Translations under genes and position numbers: made by a program
Notes under the pieces: generated by a model
The model's input: only the letters and a program-made list of their open reading frames with translations
Database searches by the model: none
What the model was told of the DNA's origin: nothing
Assembly: GCF_040802235.1 (NCBI RefSeq)
Contig: NC_133164.1
Span: forward strand, 113,478,302-113,542,301
Origin: Manis javanica
Lineage: Eukaryota > Chordata > Mammalia > Pholidota > Manidae
Length of the DNA: 64,000 nt
Reading direction: 5' to 3'
In this document: positions 34,500 through 46,500 of the stretch, piece by piece
How positions within the stretch are numbered: the first letter of the stretch is position 1
How the letters are laid out: every line of letters starts with the position of its first letter

Positions 34500-35573
34500 A
34501 TTAAATATTAAAGCACTTTTTAAGACGTTCGAGAGATATCAAGGTACTGAGAATTTGCAGGACGAATATTAGCGTATTTTCTATGACCACAGTGAAATCA
34601 AGCTAAAAGTAAATAACAAAAAGTTAAGAGCAAAAATCCCCATATGTTCGGCAATTAAGCAGTCCCCTTACAATGCCCATAGGACAATCCAAAAATCACA
34701 GTGGAAATTAGAAAATGTCTTGAATTAAGCCATAACTAAAAGTCTGCCTTTCAAAATGTGGGGGATATAGGTAAAGACAAGCTGAGAGGGACATTTATAG
34801 CTTTAATATGCATATATTCAAAAAAATTTTTTGAAGGCTAAGAAAATAGTGATCTAAGAATCTAAGAAATTTAAAAACAATCAGAAAATCAAGTCTTAAC
34901 AGTAAAAAGAAGGAAATAAAAAGAAAAAAATTGGTAAGATGGAAAATAAACTACAGTTGATAAAATCAACAATGCTAGAAGTTGGCACTATATATTTCAA
35001 GTATATAAAGCACTGTTATCTTCCATACATTTTTATATACTTTTATTCAGTTCAAAGTAGACTTTTTCTTGACATTTCTTTGTAGATAATTGGATTACAT
35101 TACAATCAGAAGTTTCTATGCATCAGAGGATACCATTAAAGAGTAAAAAGACAAACCACAGACAGGGAGAAGTTACTTATCACATGTGTACGTGACAAAG
35201 GGCTTTAATTCAGAATATATAAAGAACTGCTACAAATCAATAAGGGGAAAAAAAAGGATATGTCACGAGAGTGGGTATCCAAATGACCAGTACAAATAGC
35301 TGTTCAACCTCAGTGGTCATCAAAGATGTGCAAATTAGAACTACAGTGAAATACTCCTATATACTCACAAGGGTTAAATATCAATGCTAGGTGTCAGAGA
35401 GGGTGCTGGTAGGAGTGTCACTTAGTACTACTCTGGAAAACTGTTTCTGAAAAATCTAAAGTCAAATTCTAAACTCAACAATTCCATTCTTAGGTTTACA
35501 TCCAGGAGTAATGCAGAACGTGCACACCAAAGACATGTAGGCAAATGCACTTGGCAGGTGTATTCATAATGCA
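34500..35573 (+). mobile_element. Old L1 (L1M), sense, 5' piece of split copy
   Basis: Sense ORF2 fragments. The EN-RT linker region appears at 34590-34990 ('cacagtgaaatcaagctaaa', 'gagagggacatttatagctt') and then the C-terminal region at 35090-35573 ('ctgctacaaatcaataaggg', 'tgttcaacctcagtggtcat', 'ctcaacaattccattcttag'). The RT core between them is missing, so the copy is internally deleted. It continues after the MLT1 insertion at 36059. Confidence 0.75.
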
Positions 35574-36058
35574 TGTGGTGGGCTAGATGCCCTCCAAAGA
35601 CATCCACCACCGAATTCACCTGGACCCTGTGAATATGTACGTTACATGGCAAAAGGGACTTTGCAGATGTGATAAAGTTAAGGATGTTGAGATGGGGGAG
35701 ATGATTCTGGATTATCTAAGTGGGCCCAATGTAATCATAAGGGTCCTTATAAGAAGGACACAAGAGGGTCAATGTCAGAGAGAAGATGTGAGATGGAAGA
35801 AGAGGTCAGAGAGGAGAAGAGAGGCTGTGTTACCGGCTTTGAAGATGGAGAAAGGAACCATGAGCCAAAGAATGGATGTGGCCTCTAGAAGCTGTAAAAG
35901 TCAAGGAAGTGAATTCTCCTCAAAGTTTCAAAAGTAACCCAGTTCTAGCAACCCATTTTAGATTTCTGACCTCCGGAATGACAAGATAAAATTTTGTGTT
36001 ATTTTAAGCCACTAAATTGTGCGGTATTTTGTTATAGTAGCAATGGGAAATTTAATAC
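35574..36058 (+). mobile_element. MLT1 MaLR solo LTR nested in L1M
   Basis: A sense MLT1A/B-like LTR: 'gggactttgcagatgtgata', 'gagatgattctggattatct', 'gtgggcccaatgtaatcata', 'tggcctctagaagctgtaaa', 'ttttaagccactaaattgtg' and terminal 'tttaata'. The flanking L1M sequence runs on across it, showing that the LTR landed in an existing L1. Confidence 0.85.
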
Positions 36059-36265
36059 CTGCTCCAAACTGGAAATAGTCCAAATGTCCCCCATGAGCAA
36101 AATGGATAAGTATATTCCTATAATGGAAGGCTATACAGAAGTTAAAATGATCACTTACAGCTTCATACAACAACATGCAAATTCTTACAAACATGAGCTT
36201 GAGCAAAGAAGCCAGACACAAAAGAATAAACAACGTGTAATTCCATTTCCAATATGAAATCAAAG
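36059..36265 (+). mobile_element. Old L1 (L1M), sense, 3' piece of split copy
   Basis: It continues the ORF2 C-terminal sequence: 'ccaaactggaaatagtccaa', 'gaagccagacacaaaagaat' and 'gtaattccatttccaatatg'. Confidence 0.75.
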
Positions 36266-36956
36266 CTCATGCCTCCATGGCCTGCTTGGGTGTCCAGCAG
36301 ATAGATGTTCAGCTGTTAAAGTGAATTAAATTGTATGGAGGCCCCAGTTGAGATGGCTCACTGTCCTTCAGGAGCTTGGCAGTGGTAGGCAGGGGAATAA
36401 GGTAATCTGAAGAAGGACTATTTGGAAATTCTTGTCTACATTAAGTTCTTGGCTTCTCTGACAACATCTATATTCAGGGGCAGTCCTCCATAAAACTGAA
36501 CAATGAGATAATAGGAGGAAAGGCATTTGCTTTGATTACCTCTCAGGGGTGAATAATGGGCTAGGAAAGCTCACTGTTCTGCTTTCTTTCCAAATTGCTA
36601 AGCAGGAAGCCAGCTTGAGGGTGGAGTTGGCACTTCCCCTCCTAGTAAGGGCCCCCTCAAGAAAGAATTGAGGGAGTTTGGCTGCCTTACAAGATTTATG
36701 TCCTAAGAATAATTCCTTAGGCGGCTATAACAGAGGGCTTTGCAAATTAAGGGTCTTGGAGCAGATCCTCCCAGGAGGAATGTTGGGCTCTGCTCCTGGC
36801 CCCCGGGGAGCAGAAGAGCTTGCCTGGCTAGAAACATTCTACCTGCGTCACCACAGCTGAGGGGAACAAGGTGCTTAAGAATCTGCATGTTCAGTCCCAA
36901 ATTATTTTATAGAAAAGCAAGTTTGGAGAATGGAAATTGCTGGGCAATCTGTACTT
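36266..36956. other. No recognised gene or repeat
   Basis: I see nothing identifiable upstream of the L1 insertion site. Confidence 0.45.
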
Positions 36957-36969
36957 TCTCATCATTTTC
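36957..36969 (+). repeat. L1 target-site duplication, left copy
   Basis: TCTCATCATTTTC. It matches 42963-42975 with one C/T difference. Confidence 0.75.
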
Positions 36970-36998
36970 TTTTTTTTAATTTTTTTAATTTTGGTATC

Positions 36999-37319
36999 AT
37001 TAATCTACAATTACAGAAAGAACATTATGTTTACTAGGTTCCCCCCTTCACCAAGTCCCCCCCACATACCCCTTCACAGTCACTGTCCATCTGCGTAGTA
37101 AGATGCTGTAAAATCACTGCTTGTCTTCTCGGTGTTGCGCAGCCCTCCCTGTGCCCCCATGCACTATACATGCTAATCATAATGCCCTCTTTCTTTTTCC
37201 CCACACTTATCCCTCCCTTCCCACCCATTGTCCCCAGTCCCTTTCCCTTTGGTAACTATTAGTCCATTCTTGGGTTCTGTGATTCTGCTGCTGTTTTTTC
37301 CTTCAGTTTTCCTTTGTTC
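36999..37319 (-). other. L1 3' UTR with G-rich tract
   Basis: It lies between the ORF2 stop (37320-37322) and the poly(A). On the element strand it holds a G-rich run, GGGAAAGGGACTGGGG followed by GGGTGGGAAGGGAGGG (about 37200-37252), a plausible G-quadruplex. The same tract recurs at about 49165-49210. Confidence 0.75.
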
Positions 37320-40300
37320 TTATGCTCCACATATGAATGAAATCATTTGGTACTTGTCCTCCGCCTGGCTTATTTCACTGAGCATAATACCCTCTAGCTC
37401 CATCCACATTGTTGCGAATGGTAGGATCTGTTTTTTTCTTATGGCTGTGTAATATTCCATTGTGTATATGTACCACCTCTTCTTTATCCATTCATCTACT
37501 GATGGACATTTAGGTTGCTTCAATATCTTGGCTATTGTAAATAGTGCAGCAATAAACATAGGGGTGCATCTGTCTTTTTCAAACTGGAGTGCTGCATTCT
37601 TAGGGTAAATTTCTAGAAGTGGAATTCCTAGGTCAAATGGTATTTCTATTTTGAGCATTCTGAGGAACCTCCATACTGCTTTCCACAATGGTTGAACTAG
37701 TTTACATTCCCACCAGCAGTGTAGGAGGGTTCCCCTTTCTCCAAAACCTCGCCAATATTTGTTGTTGTTTGTCTTTTCGATGATGGCGATCCTTACTGGT
37801 GTGAGGTGATATCTCATTGTGGTTTTAATTTGCATTTCTCTGATGATTAGCGATGTGGAGCATCTTTTCATGTGTCTGTTGGCCATCTGAATTTCTTCTT
37901 TAGAGAACTGTCTATTCAGCTCCTCTGCCCATTTTTAATTGGATCATTTGCTTTTTGTTTGTTGAGGCATGTGAGCTCTTTATATATTTTGGATGTCAAT
38001 CCTTTATCGGATCTGTCATTTATGAATATGTTCTCCCATACTGTAGGATACCTTTTTGTTCTATTGATGGTGTCCTTTGCTGTACAGAAGCTTTTTAGCT
38101 TGATATAGTCCCACTTGTTCATTTTTGCTGTTGTTTTCCTTGCCCAGGGAGATATGTTCAAGAAGAGGTCACTCATGTTTATGTCTAAAAGGTTTTTGCC
38201 TATGTTTTTTTCTAAGAGTTTTATGGTTTCATGACTTACATTCATGTCTTTGATCCATTTGTAGTTTACTTTTGTGTATGGGGTTAGACAGTGATCCAGT
38301 TTCATTCTCTTACATGTAGCTGTCCAGTTTTGCCAGCAACATCTGTTGAAGAGACTGTCATTTCCCATTGTATGTCCATGGCTCCTTTATGGTATATTAA
38401 TTGGCCATATATGTTTGGGTTAATGTCTGGAGTCTCTATTCTGTTCCACTGGTCTGTGGCTCTGTTCTTGTGCCAGTACCAAATTGTCTTGATTACTGTG
38501 GCTTTGTAGTAGAGCTTGAAGTTGGGGAGCGAGATCCCCCCACTTTATTCTTCCTTCTCAGGATTGTGTTGGCTATTCGGGGTCTTTGACAGTTCCATAT
38601 GAATTTTTGAACTATTTGTTCCAGTTCATTGAAGAGTGCTGTTGGTAATTTGATAGGGATTGCATTGAATCTTTATATTGCTTTGGGCAGGATGTCCATT
38701 TTGACGATAGTAATTCTTCCTAGCCAGGAGCATGGGATGAGTTTCCATTTGTTAGTGACCTCTTAATTTCTCTTAAGAGTGTCTTGTAGTTTTCAGGGTA
38801 TAGGTCTTTCACTTCCTTGGTTAGGTTTATTCCTAGGTATTTTATTCTTTTTGATGCTATTTTGAATGGTATTGTTTTCCTGATTTCTCTTTCTATTAGT
38901 TTATTGTTAGTGTATAGGAAAGCCACAGATTTCTGTGTGTTAATTTTGTATCCTGCAACTTTGCTGAATTCCGATATTAGTTCTAGTAGTTTTGCAGTCG
39001 AGTCTTTAGGGTTTTTTATGTACAATATCATGTCATCTGCAAATAGTGACAGTTTGACTTTTTCTTTACCAATCTGGATTCCTTGTATTTCTTTGTTTTG
39101 TCTGATTGCCATGGCTAGGACCTCCAGTACCAGGTTGAATAACAGTGGGGTGAGTGGGCATCCCTGTCTTGTTCCCGATCTCAGAGGAAAAGGTTTCAGC
39201 CTCTCACTGTTCAGTATGATGTTAGCTGTGGGTTTATCATATATGGCTTTTATTATGTTGAGGTACTTGCCCTCTATGCCCATTTTGTTGAGAATTTTTA
39301 TCATGAATGGATGTTGAATTTTGTTGAATGCTTTTTCAGCATCTATGGAGATGATCATGTGGTTTTTGTCCTTTTTATTTATGTGGTGGATGATGTTGAT
39401 GGATTTTCGAATGTTGTACCATCCTCGCATCCCTGGGATGAATCCCACTTGGTCATGGTGTATGATCCTTTTAATGTATTTTTGAATTCGGTTTGCTAAT
39501 ATTTTGTTGAGTATTTTTGCATCTACGTTCATCAAGGATATTGGTCTGTAGTTTTCTTTTTTGGTGGGGTCTTTGCCTGGTTTTGGTATTAGGGTGATGT
39601 TGGCTTCATAGAATGAGTTTGGGAGTATTCCCTCCTCTTCTATTTTTTGGAAAACTTTAAGGAGAATGTGTGTTATGTCTTCTCTGTATGTCTGATAAAA
39701 TTCCGAGGTAAATCCATCTGGCCCAGGGGTTTTGTTCTTGGGTAGTTTTTTGATTACCGATTCAATTTCGTTGCTGGTCATTGGTCTGTTTAGATTTCTG
39801 TTTATTTCTGGGTCAGTCTTGGAAGGTTGTATTTTTCTAGGAAGTTGTCCATTTCTCCTAGGTTTTCATAGTATTCTCTAATAATTCTTTGTATTTCTGT
39901 GGGGTCCATCATGATTTTTCCTTTCTCGTTTCTGATTCTGTTGATGTGTGTTGACTCTCTTTTTCTCTTAATAAGTCTGGCTAGAGGCTTATCTATTTAG
40001 TTTATTTTCTTGAAGAACCAGCTCTTGGTTTCATTGATTTTTTCTATTGTTTTATTCTTCTCAATTTTATTTATTTCTTCTCTGATCTTTATTATGTCCC
40101 TCCGTCTGATGACTTTAGGCCTCATTTGTTCTTCTTTTTCCAATTTCGATAATGGTGACATTAGACTATTCATTTGGGATTGTTCTTCCTTCTTTAATTA
40201 TGCCTGGATTGATATATACTTTCCTCTTAAGACTGCTTTTGCTGCGTCCCACAGCAGTTGGGGCTTTGTGTTACTGTTGTCATTTGTTTCCATATATTAC

Positions 40301-40833
40301 TGGATCTCCATTTTAATTTGGTCATTGATCCATTGATTATTTAGGAGCATGTTGTTAAGCCTCCATGTGTTTGTGAGCCTTTTTGCTTTCTTTGTGCAAT
40401 TTATTTCTAGTTTAATACCTTTGTGGTCTGATAAGTTGGCTGGTAGGATTTCAATCTTTTGGAATTTGCTGAGGTTCTTTTTGTGGCCCAGTATGTGGTC
40501 TATTCTGGAAAATGTTCCATGTGCACTTGAGAAGAATGTGTATCCTGTTGCTTTTGGATGTAGAGTTTTGTAGATGTCTATTAGGTCCATCTGTTCTAGT
40601 GTATTGCTCAGTGCCTCTGTGTCCTTACGTATTTTCTGTCTGGTGGATCTGTCCTTTGGAGTGAGTGGTGTGTTAAAGTCTCCCAAAATGAATGCATTGC
40701 AGTCTATTTCCTCCTTTAGTTCTGTTAGTATTTGTTTCACATATATTGGTGCTCCTGTATTGGGTGCATATGTGTTTATAATGGTTATATCCTCTTGTTG
40801 GACTGAGCCGTTTATCATTATGTCTGACCTCAC
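37320..40833 (-). pseudogene. L1 ORF2p remnant (endonuclease and reverse transcriptase)
   Basis: In an intact element this protein nicks target DNA and reverse-transcribes its own RNA. Readable pieces, in protein order, are: EN from mid-domain (40833-40297), with GDFNTPL and SDHKG motifs; RT (39781-38720, 353 aa), with SIDAEKAF near residue 145 (motif A Asp147) and FADDMILY at 247-254 (catalytic Asp249-Asp250; DNA 39020-39043); the post-RT region (38368-37916); and the C-terminal Cys-rich region (37886-37320), with [15 protein letters not shown] and the end SFICGA. Stops or frameshifts separate these pieces and the 515-bp linker between EN and RT. The region is 3,514 bp against about 3.8 kb for the family, and the first 100 or so residues of EN, with its early catalytic residues, are absent. 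This is a dead copy. Confidence 0.9.
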
Positions 40834-40953
40834 TCACTTACTGAGCTGTTATAAACACAGTCTGATGATTATTTCTTTCCCTTCTTTTTCCTCCTCCTCC
40901 ATTCTTCATATGTTGGGTGTTTTGTTCTGTGCTCTTTTTAGGAGTGCTCCCAT

Positions 40954-41821
40954 CTAGAGCAGTCCCCGTAAGATGCCCTGTAGAGGTGGTTTATGGGAGG
41001 CAAATTCCCTCAACTTTTGCTTGTCTGGGAATTGTTTAATCCCTCCTTCATATTTAAATGATAATTGTGCTGGATACAGTTCCTTGGTTCAAGGCACTTC
41101 TATTTCATTGCATTAAATATATCATGCCATTCTCTTCTGGCCTGTAAGGTTTCTGTTGAGAAGTCTGATGATAGCCTGATGGGTTTTCCTTTGTAGGTGA
41201 ACTTTTTACTCTTTCTGGCTGCCTTTAATACTCTGTACCTGTCCTTGATCTTTGCCATTTTAATTGTTATGTGTCTTGGTGTTGTCCTCTTTGGATCCCG
41301 TCTCTCGGGAGTTCTGTGTGCCTCCATAGTCTGAGCAACTATTTCCTCCCCCAGTTTGGGGACGTTCTCAGCAATTATTTCTTCAAAGACACTTTCTATC
41401 CCTTTTTCTCTCTCTTCTTCCTCTGGTACCCCTATAATGCAGATACTGTTTCTCTTGGATTGGTCACACAGTTCTCTTAATATTGTTTCATTCCTGGAGA
41501 TCCTTTTATCTCTCTCTGCATCAGCTTCTATGCGTTCCTGTTCTCTGGTTTCTATTCCATCAGTGGCCTCTGCATCTTATCCATTCTGCTTATAAATCCT
41601 TCCAGAGTTTGTTTCACTTCTGTAATCTCCCTCCGGATGTCTGTAATCTCCTCCCTCCGGACTTCATCCCTTAGCTCTTGCATATTTCTCTGCAGCTCTG
41701 TCAGCATGTTTATGACTTTTATTTTGAATTCTTTTTCAGGGAGACTGGTTAGGTCTGCCTCTGCAGATCCTTTCTCAGGTGTAACTATCTTGGTCTGGAC
41801 CAGACTTTTTTGCCTTTTCAT
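40954..41821 (-). pseudogene. L1 ORF1p remnant (RNA-binding chaperone)
   Basis: ORF1p coats L1 RNA as a coiled-coil trimer. The start is chosen at MKRQKS, the usual ORF1p N-terminus. The first frame runs 89 aa (41821-41552) and includes a heptad-rich coiled-coil stretch (KVINMLTELQRN through ITEVKQTLEGF). It then breaks. The C-terminal RNA-binding part reappears at 41327-41100, with TIKMAKIKDRYRVLKAARKS and GKPIRLSSDFSTETLQARRE. This frame stops at 41100-41102, where the homologous reading would continue to a natural stop near 40954. The 868-bp length is not a multiple of three, consistent with an indel. Confidence 0.85.
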
Positions 41822-42962
41822 GGTGATAGCAGTGGCTGTAGGCAGGTTGCGGGTGTGTCAGCTGGGAGAAGAAAGTCCTTTCCTGCTTGCTGGATGCCTT
41901 GCCCTTCTCTGCTGCCTGTGATGGTTACCTGCACTCCTGGAGCAGCCACTGGGTTATTCCCCTAAGCTGCTGTGGGTGGGGTGTCCATCAGAGCAGTGTG
42001 GAGCCCTGCGGGGAGTGGCAGGCATGCCAGGTGCGCTCCTCCATGCTAACGGTGGCCCTGCTGGGCAGCTGTGTGGCATCAGCAACCTTTGGGTCTGGCC
42101 CGGGCAGCTGTGCGCTGGGCTAGGATTCCTGTCAGCTGCTGGGAGCACACCTGCTCCCTCTGGCTCTGCTGCAGGTGCATGTGGGGCTCTTCCACGCAGG
42201 CTTCTACCGGGCTCTGGCTTCACTGCCGCCGGTGCGCGTGAGCCGCGCCTGGGCTGTTCAGTCGTGCCGCTGCAGGCTAGCACAAGCCTCTCCTGCGGTG
42301 CACGGTTATGCTCTCGGTCTCTTCCGGTGCTGCTGTCCCTGGTGCATGCTGCCACTTTCCTGCTAGTGGGCCCATGTGTCAGAGTCCGCGCCAGTTGGAG
42401 GAATGACTGGCAGGCTGCTTAGTGCTGTGAGGGGCTTCAGAGCTGCCCTGCCTCCATTTAGGGTGCCTGAGTTTCCCCAGTATTCCAAGCTGCCGGGACA
42501 ACTTCATCCAGCTATGGGGTCCCTGTCTCTTTAAGACTTGCAGAAAGCACTCGCATTTCTTTTGTCTCATGGGTGGCAGTTGCGGGGACCTGCCCCCAGG
42601 TTTTGCTTTTCCGTTTCTCTAATATCCAGCACCCTGTGCACCTTGTGTCTGCGTTCTGGGTGCGAATTTCTAGAGCTGGTTGTTTAGCAGTCCTGGGCTT
42701 TCACTCCCTCCTCGTTCCAACTCCTTTCTTCCCACCGGGTTTTGGGGTGAGGGAGCGTTTGGGTCCCACCTGGCTGTGGCTTGTATCTTACCCACTTCGT
42801 GTGATGCTGAGTTCTCGCAGATGTAGATGTATCCTGGCTGTTGTACTGCATCCACTGGTGTCTCTTTTAGGAATAGTTGTATTTATTGTATTTTCATAAG
42901 TATATATGTTTTGGGGAGGAGATTTCCTCTGAACTACTCACGCCGCCATCTTCCCGTGATCC
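41822..42962 (-). promoter_or_regulatory. L1 5' UTR / internal promoter
   Basis: About 1.14 kb upstream of ORF1 on the element strand, GC- and CpG-richer than the rest of the L1. The extreme 5' end carries AAGATGGCGG (42943-42952 on the plus strand as CCGCCATCTT), the YY1-type site that positions L1 transcription starts. Plus-strand frames here (for example 148 aa at 41976-42422) are antisense shadows. Confidence 0.7.
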
Positions 42963-42975
42963 TCTTATCATTTTC
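42963..42975 (+). repeat. L1 target-site duplication, right copy
   Basis: TCTTATCATTTTC. It matches 36957-36969 with one difference. Confidence 0.75.
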
Positions 42976-45184
42976 ATGCAGGAAGTGGCAGACCCTGGTG
43001 GAACCCACACACTCACATGCTAGAGGGGTTGGGTTCCCTACAGCGGTCTCGGCCATGGAATATTGCCCTTTGCCAGCTGGGCTAGCACTTGAGTACACCT
43101 CTCAGAGGGGGCCATTCCGCCACCCATCTCTCTCTCCCCCAGGCCTGATTTATTCTGGGTGGTTCAAGTTCATCTTACTGCCATGTTCTCTAAAGAGTAG
43201 CTTAGATGTTCTCCTAGGGATGCATCCACTTTCTTCCCTATTTATATAGTCATTGTGTAGAATGTCAAGTGGTTCCACATATTTACAGAAAGCCTTCAGA
43301 TTTACCTGTTTTTCAAGATTCATGTGTGGTGCTTTCTACAATGCTGATCCCAGACCAAATTGTGGTGTGAGCCAGTTGTCTCTGGAGTCTCTCTTCCATA
43401 TTTAGGGTCTTATGCTCTTTCCCAAAGAAAATCCCTCTCAAGACAAAGTCTGAAACAGAGTCAGACCAAATGTCAGTGACTCAACAGCTATCAGCTCAGC
43501 TCGTTGCCTCTATCATTTCGAAAGAGGTTAGGGTCTAAAAGCAAAAGAATCCTATACCTTAATATTTTAGAGACTAGCAAACAAGTGAGAGTGTGTGTTG
43601 CTCAAAGAAGCTCTCCTGGGGCCCCAGAAATCGCATTAAATAAGCAACTGACAGTGTGTTATGTTCCCTGCATTCCTATTTTAATATCTCAGAATTGGCA
43701 AAGGGGGATTTAAAACAATAAAAAACATTGATTCATTAGTTGATTCAATCCCAGTTTCTAGACATGAGAAGGCCTCCCTCAGCCCTTAACATAGCAGCAA
43801 GGAATTTATATACCACATCACCTAAATATCCCATCCTTCCTTATGAGAAAAGTTATGTCTATAAATGGAAATGATAGTTGTATTCTTATTTAATACTCCA
43901 GTGTACCAACCACAGCAAGCTGAGTGTTAGACGCATTCAAGAGCTTTTTACTGGATGAATATTGGACTATTACCTACTCATGGGCTCTTGACTATTGCCT
44001 TGATATCTGTTTCTTGATGTGTGTTAACATACAGCTGAAAATTCATACATATTTATCAAATGGGAAAAAAGAATATTTCAGAAGAAAGGCATTAGCCATT
44101 TTTTACTAAAATTTTTAATTTTCTTAGGGAGCCCAATAATGCCTGTTTCCTTGGACTGACCAAAAATGCAACGTTTCATACCAACAGACTTCCAAAATCA
44201 AGTTCAACCAACTTTATTTTTTAATTGACCTCTACATCAGCTATTCTCTCCAATTTCTTATTGTTAGCAATATCATCTCTCTTTTCTTACTGTTTTGAAA
44301 ATGTTAGGGAAAATCAGTACTAATAAATATTTGTAGCTTGAACCCTAGTGCTTGCTTCCTAGTTTTTAAAAGTCTTCAGGTGTTCTGTTGAGTTCATATG
44401 ACATAGCAAGCGGGATAAAGAGTTGAATGTTTATCAAAACGAAGATGGCATAGTGCATAAGCTGCTCTTCCAAGAAGCCTGGGGGTGGAGGGTGGGGGTG
44501 AGGCGAAGAATGAGCTGAGTAATGTCCAGACAGGGAGGAGTATTGCAGGAGCGTCACGATGCTGCTCTTTCCCCAGCAGGAGAGATTCAGAGCATCTAGA
44601 TTGTTCCTTGTCAGTTAAGTGCCCATATGCTTTTCTAAGCCAAATCTGATTGCAAAGGCAAATATTTAAGAGATGGAACAATTGCAGCGCAAAGATTAGC
44701 GCCTTGTTGCAAAATGAGCCTCTCTGAATTCTTTCCCATCAGTGGCTTGGCGTTCCAGTGACCCCTCAACATCCACCCCGCCCTTCTTTCTCCCTTTGCA
44801 GTGTTTGGACCTGAATCAGTTACAGTAGAGATCTGCACATATACAGCTAGAAAGGTCAGTCTTCAAAGGAAGAAGGACCACGTGTTTCAGACGTTGCCTA
44901 GGAACAGATGACACATTGCCATAGGTTTGCATAAGCTGTGACTATATTTTGGCAGATGACAGGTGGATACAAATGTCACACTCCTCAGTTCGCATAGGGG
45001 GTGTGGCCCACAAAATGTCCTGTCAAAGAGCCCTGGCTTAATGGGCTATTCGGATGGTGTTATAGGGCGTCTTGACAAGGTGTTATACAAATTTACTGAT
45101 TAAACTGCTAACATCTCTTAGGACAACAATTATGCTCTGGTATCAAGAACCATAAAAAGTATTATTTCCCTCTCACACAATAAC
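42976..45184. other. No recognised gene or repeat
   Basis: I see nothing identifiable in 2.2 kb. Frames stay below 100 aa except one of 140 aa that begins inside the L1 5' UTR. Confidence 0.45.
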
Positions 45185-45590
45185 CCCATTCACTCCCGGA
45201 AATGTATCCCAAGAAATAGTTTGTTAATCCTGAAATATTTTTGCTTAAAGATTTAAAAAAAACTTTTTGCAGTGGGATCTATAAGGAAGGATGGGTGTGG
45301 TAAAAGGGACCTATCACAAATTATTCAATATTAGTAGAAAAGCTCTATAAATTATAGCACATTTTCCAGAAGAATTTTATGCTGCGAGTGAAAATTTTAA
45401 TTATGTAACACAATAGGGGAATGTTGATAGTATAATACTTACTGTAAATAACAGAATACAAAATTGTCCATGCCCTATGATTAAGAATATATTTAAAAAT
45501 TCTAATGTCTAAAGAACAGCCTGGAAGGGAATACAGAAAATCAAAACACATATATTCAGCTACTGCAATGGAGGTGGTGGTTTTTTTTGC
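45185..45590 (+). mobile_element. L1ME/HAL1-like fragment, sense
   Basis: 'aatgtatcccaagaaatagt', 'ataaattatagcacattttc', 'gaatgttgatagtataatac' and 'gaatacaaaattgtccatgc' follow the sense layout of an old L1ME/HAL1 3' region. Strongly diverged. Confidence 0.5.
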
Positions 45591-45994
45591 TTTCAAAATC
45601 CCCTTCCATATTATCTTAATGTGAGGTTTTAGAATAAGTAAAAAGAAAAAGAAAATGCAACGTTGAAACTACTACAGGAAGAATCAAAATAAGACAGCAG
45701 ATTGTGGGTCTCAGAATGTTTTGGCTTGAGTCCATTTTATGACATGGTTGATGATAAGGCTGTTTAAGTGCCATTTGTCATACTGGGCTCTCCAAATTAA
45801 GGGCGTAGAGGACATATTTCATTGTTTAGTGGATGTGGTGGGCGGAGAGGGTCTATCAGCATTCCATGGGCTTTAAAAAATGTGCCATTCATCCCCTTTT
45901 CTCTCCAGACACTGTACATTAGTGCCAGTGTCCCTTATGCTACTCAGGAACAGATCATTGCACCGTCTTACACTTTTTAATCCTTCATGAAGGA
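45591..45994. other. No recognised gene or repeat
   Basis: I see nothing identifiable. Confidence 0.45.
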
Positions 45995-46500
45995 ATTAAA
46001 GGCACGTCACCCCAAAATATGCTGCTTCGGTATGTGGAGTATTTTGAGTTAAAGGCACTTGAGAAACAGCAAGTATAAGAAAAGCACTCTGACACTCCTT
46101 TTCCCCCTGAAAGCCAGAGATAAAACTCCTGTGTAAAAAGTACCCTCTCTGTACCAGGAAGAAAGAAGACATTCTTATCACAAGACAAGGATTTGAGGCT
46201 GAGAACCTGTACGAACAAACCTTGTTAAACTAAGATCTGCCTAATAACTGCTCCACAACTTACTACCCCTAGCCCAACCCCCTTTGTCCTGTCATATCTC
46301 TATAAATTTATTGTTCTCTGTTGAAGATAGTATCTAAGTTGAATTTCTAAGTTCCCTCCCACTTTGTTACCTTTCCTTTAGATTTCTCCCATGCAGTCTA
46401 TGCTGCTTGTGTCCATAAACTATTCATTTTCCTCTTGTTAATCTTTTTGTATCTGAAAAGCTAAGATAGGCAGATGAAAGGCTAAGATAGGCAGAGGTAA
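45995..46500 (+). mobile_element. ERV1-like solo LTR, related to 21978-22480
   Basis: 'caccccaaaatatgctgctt', 'gtattttgagttaaaggcac' and 'cttgagaaacagcaagtata' align to the start of the 21978 element. Farther on, 'catatctctataaatttatt' near 46294 could be a TATA-like region. A short tandem 'aaagctaagataggcaga' follows at about 46457-46494. Family unassigned. Confidence 0.5.

Larger units (their letters stand above)
36970..42962 (-). mobile_element. Nearly full-length L1, minus orientation
   Basis: A 5,993-bp L1 with both ends and a 13-bp TSD. Running down the coordinates: a 5' UTR starting with a GATGGCGGC-containing terminus, then ORF1, ORF2, a 350-bp 3' UTR and the poly(A), seen here as a T-rich run at 36970-36999. 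It is the youngest-looking L1 in the window, since protein homology remains readable almost throughout. It cannot be active: ORF1 and ORF2 both carry stops and frameshifts, and the start of the endonuclease is missing. The element shares its 3' UTR type with the copy at 48953, so both belong to one lineage-specific family. Confidence 0.95.

Noticed and set aside
41976..42422. 148-aa plus-strand ORF
   Set aside because: Antisense shadow within the L1 5' UTR.
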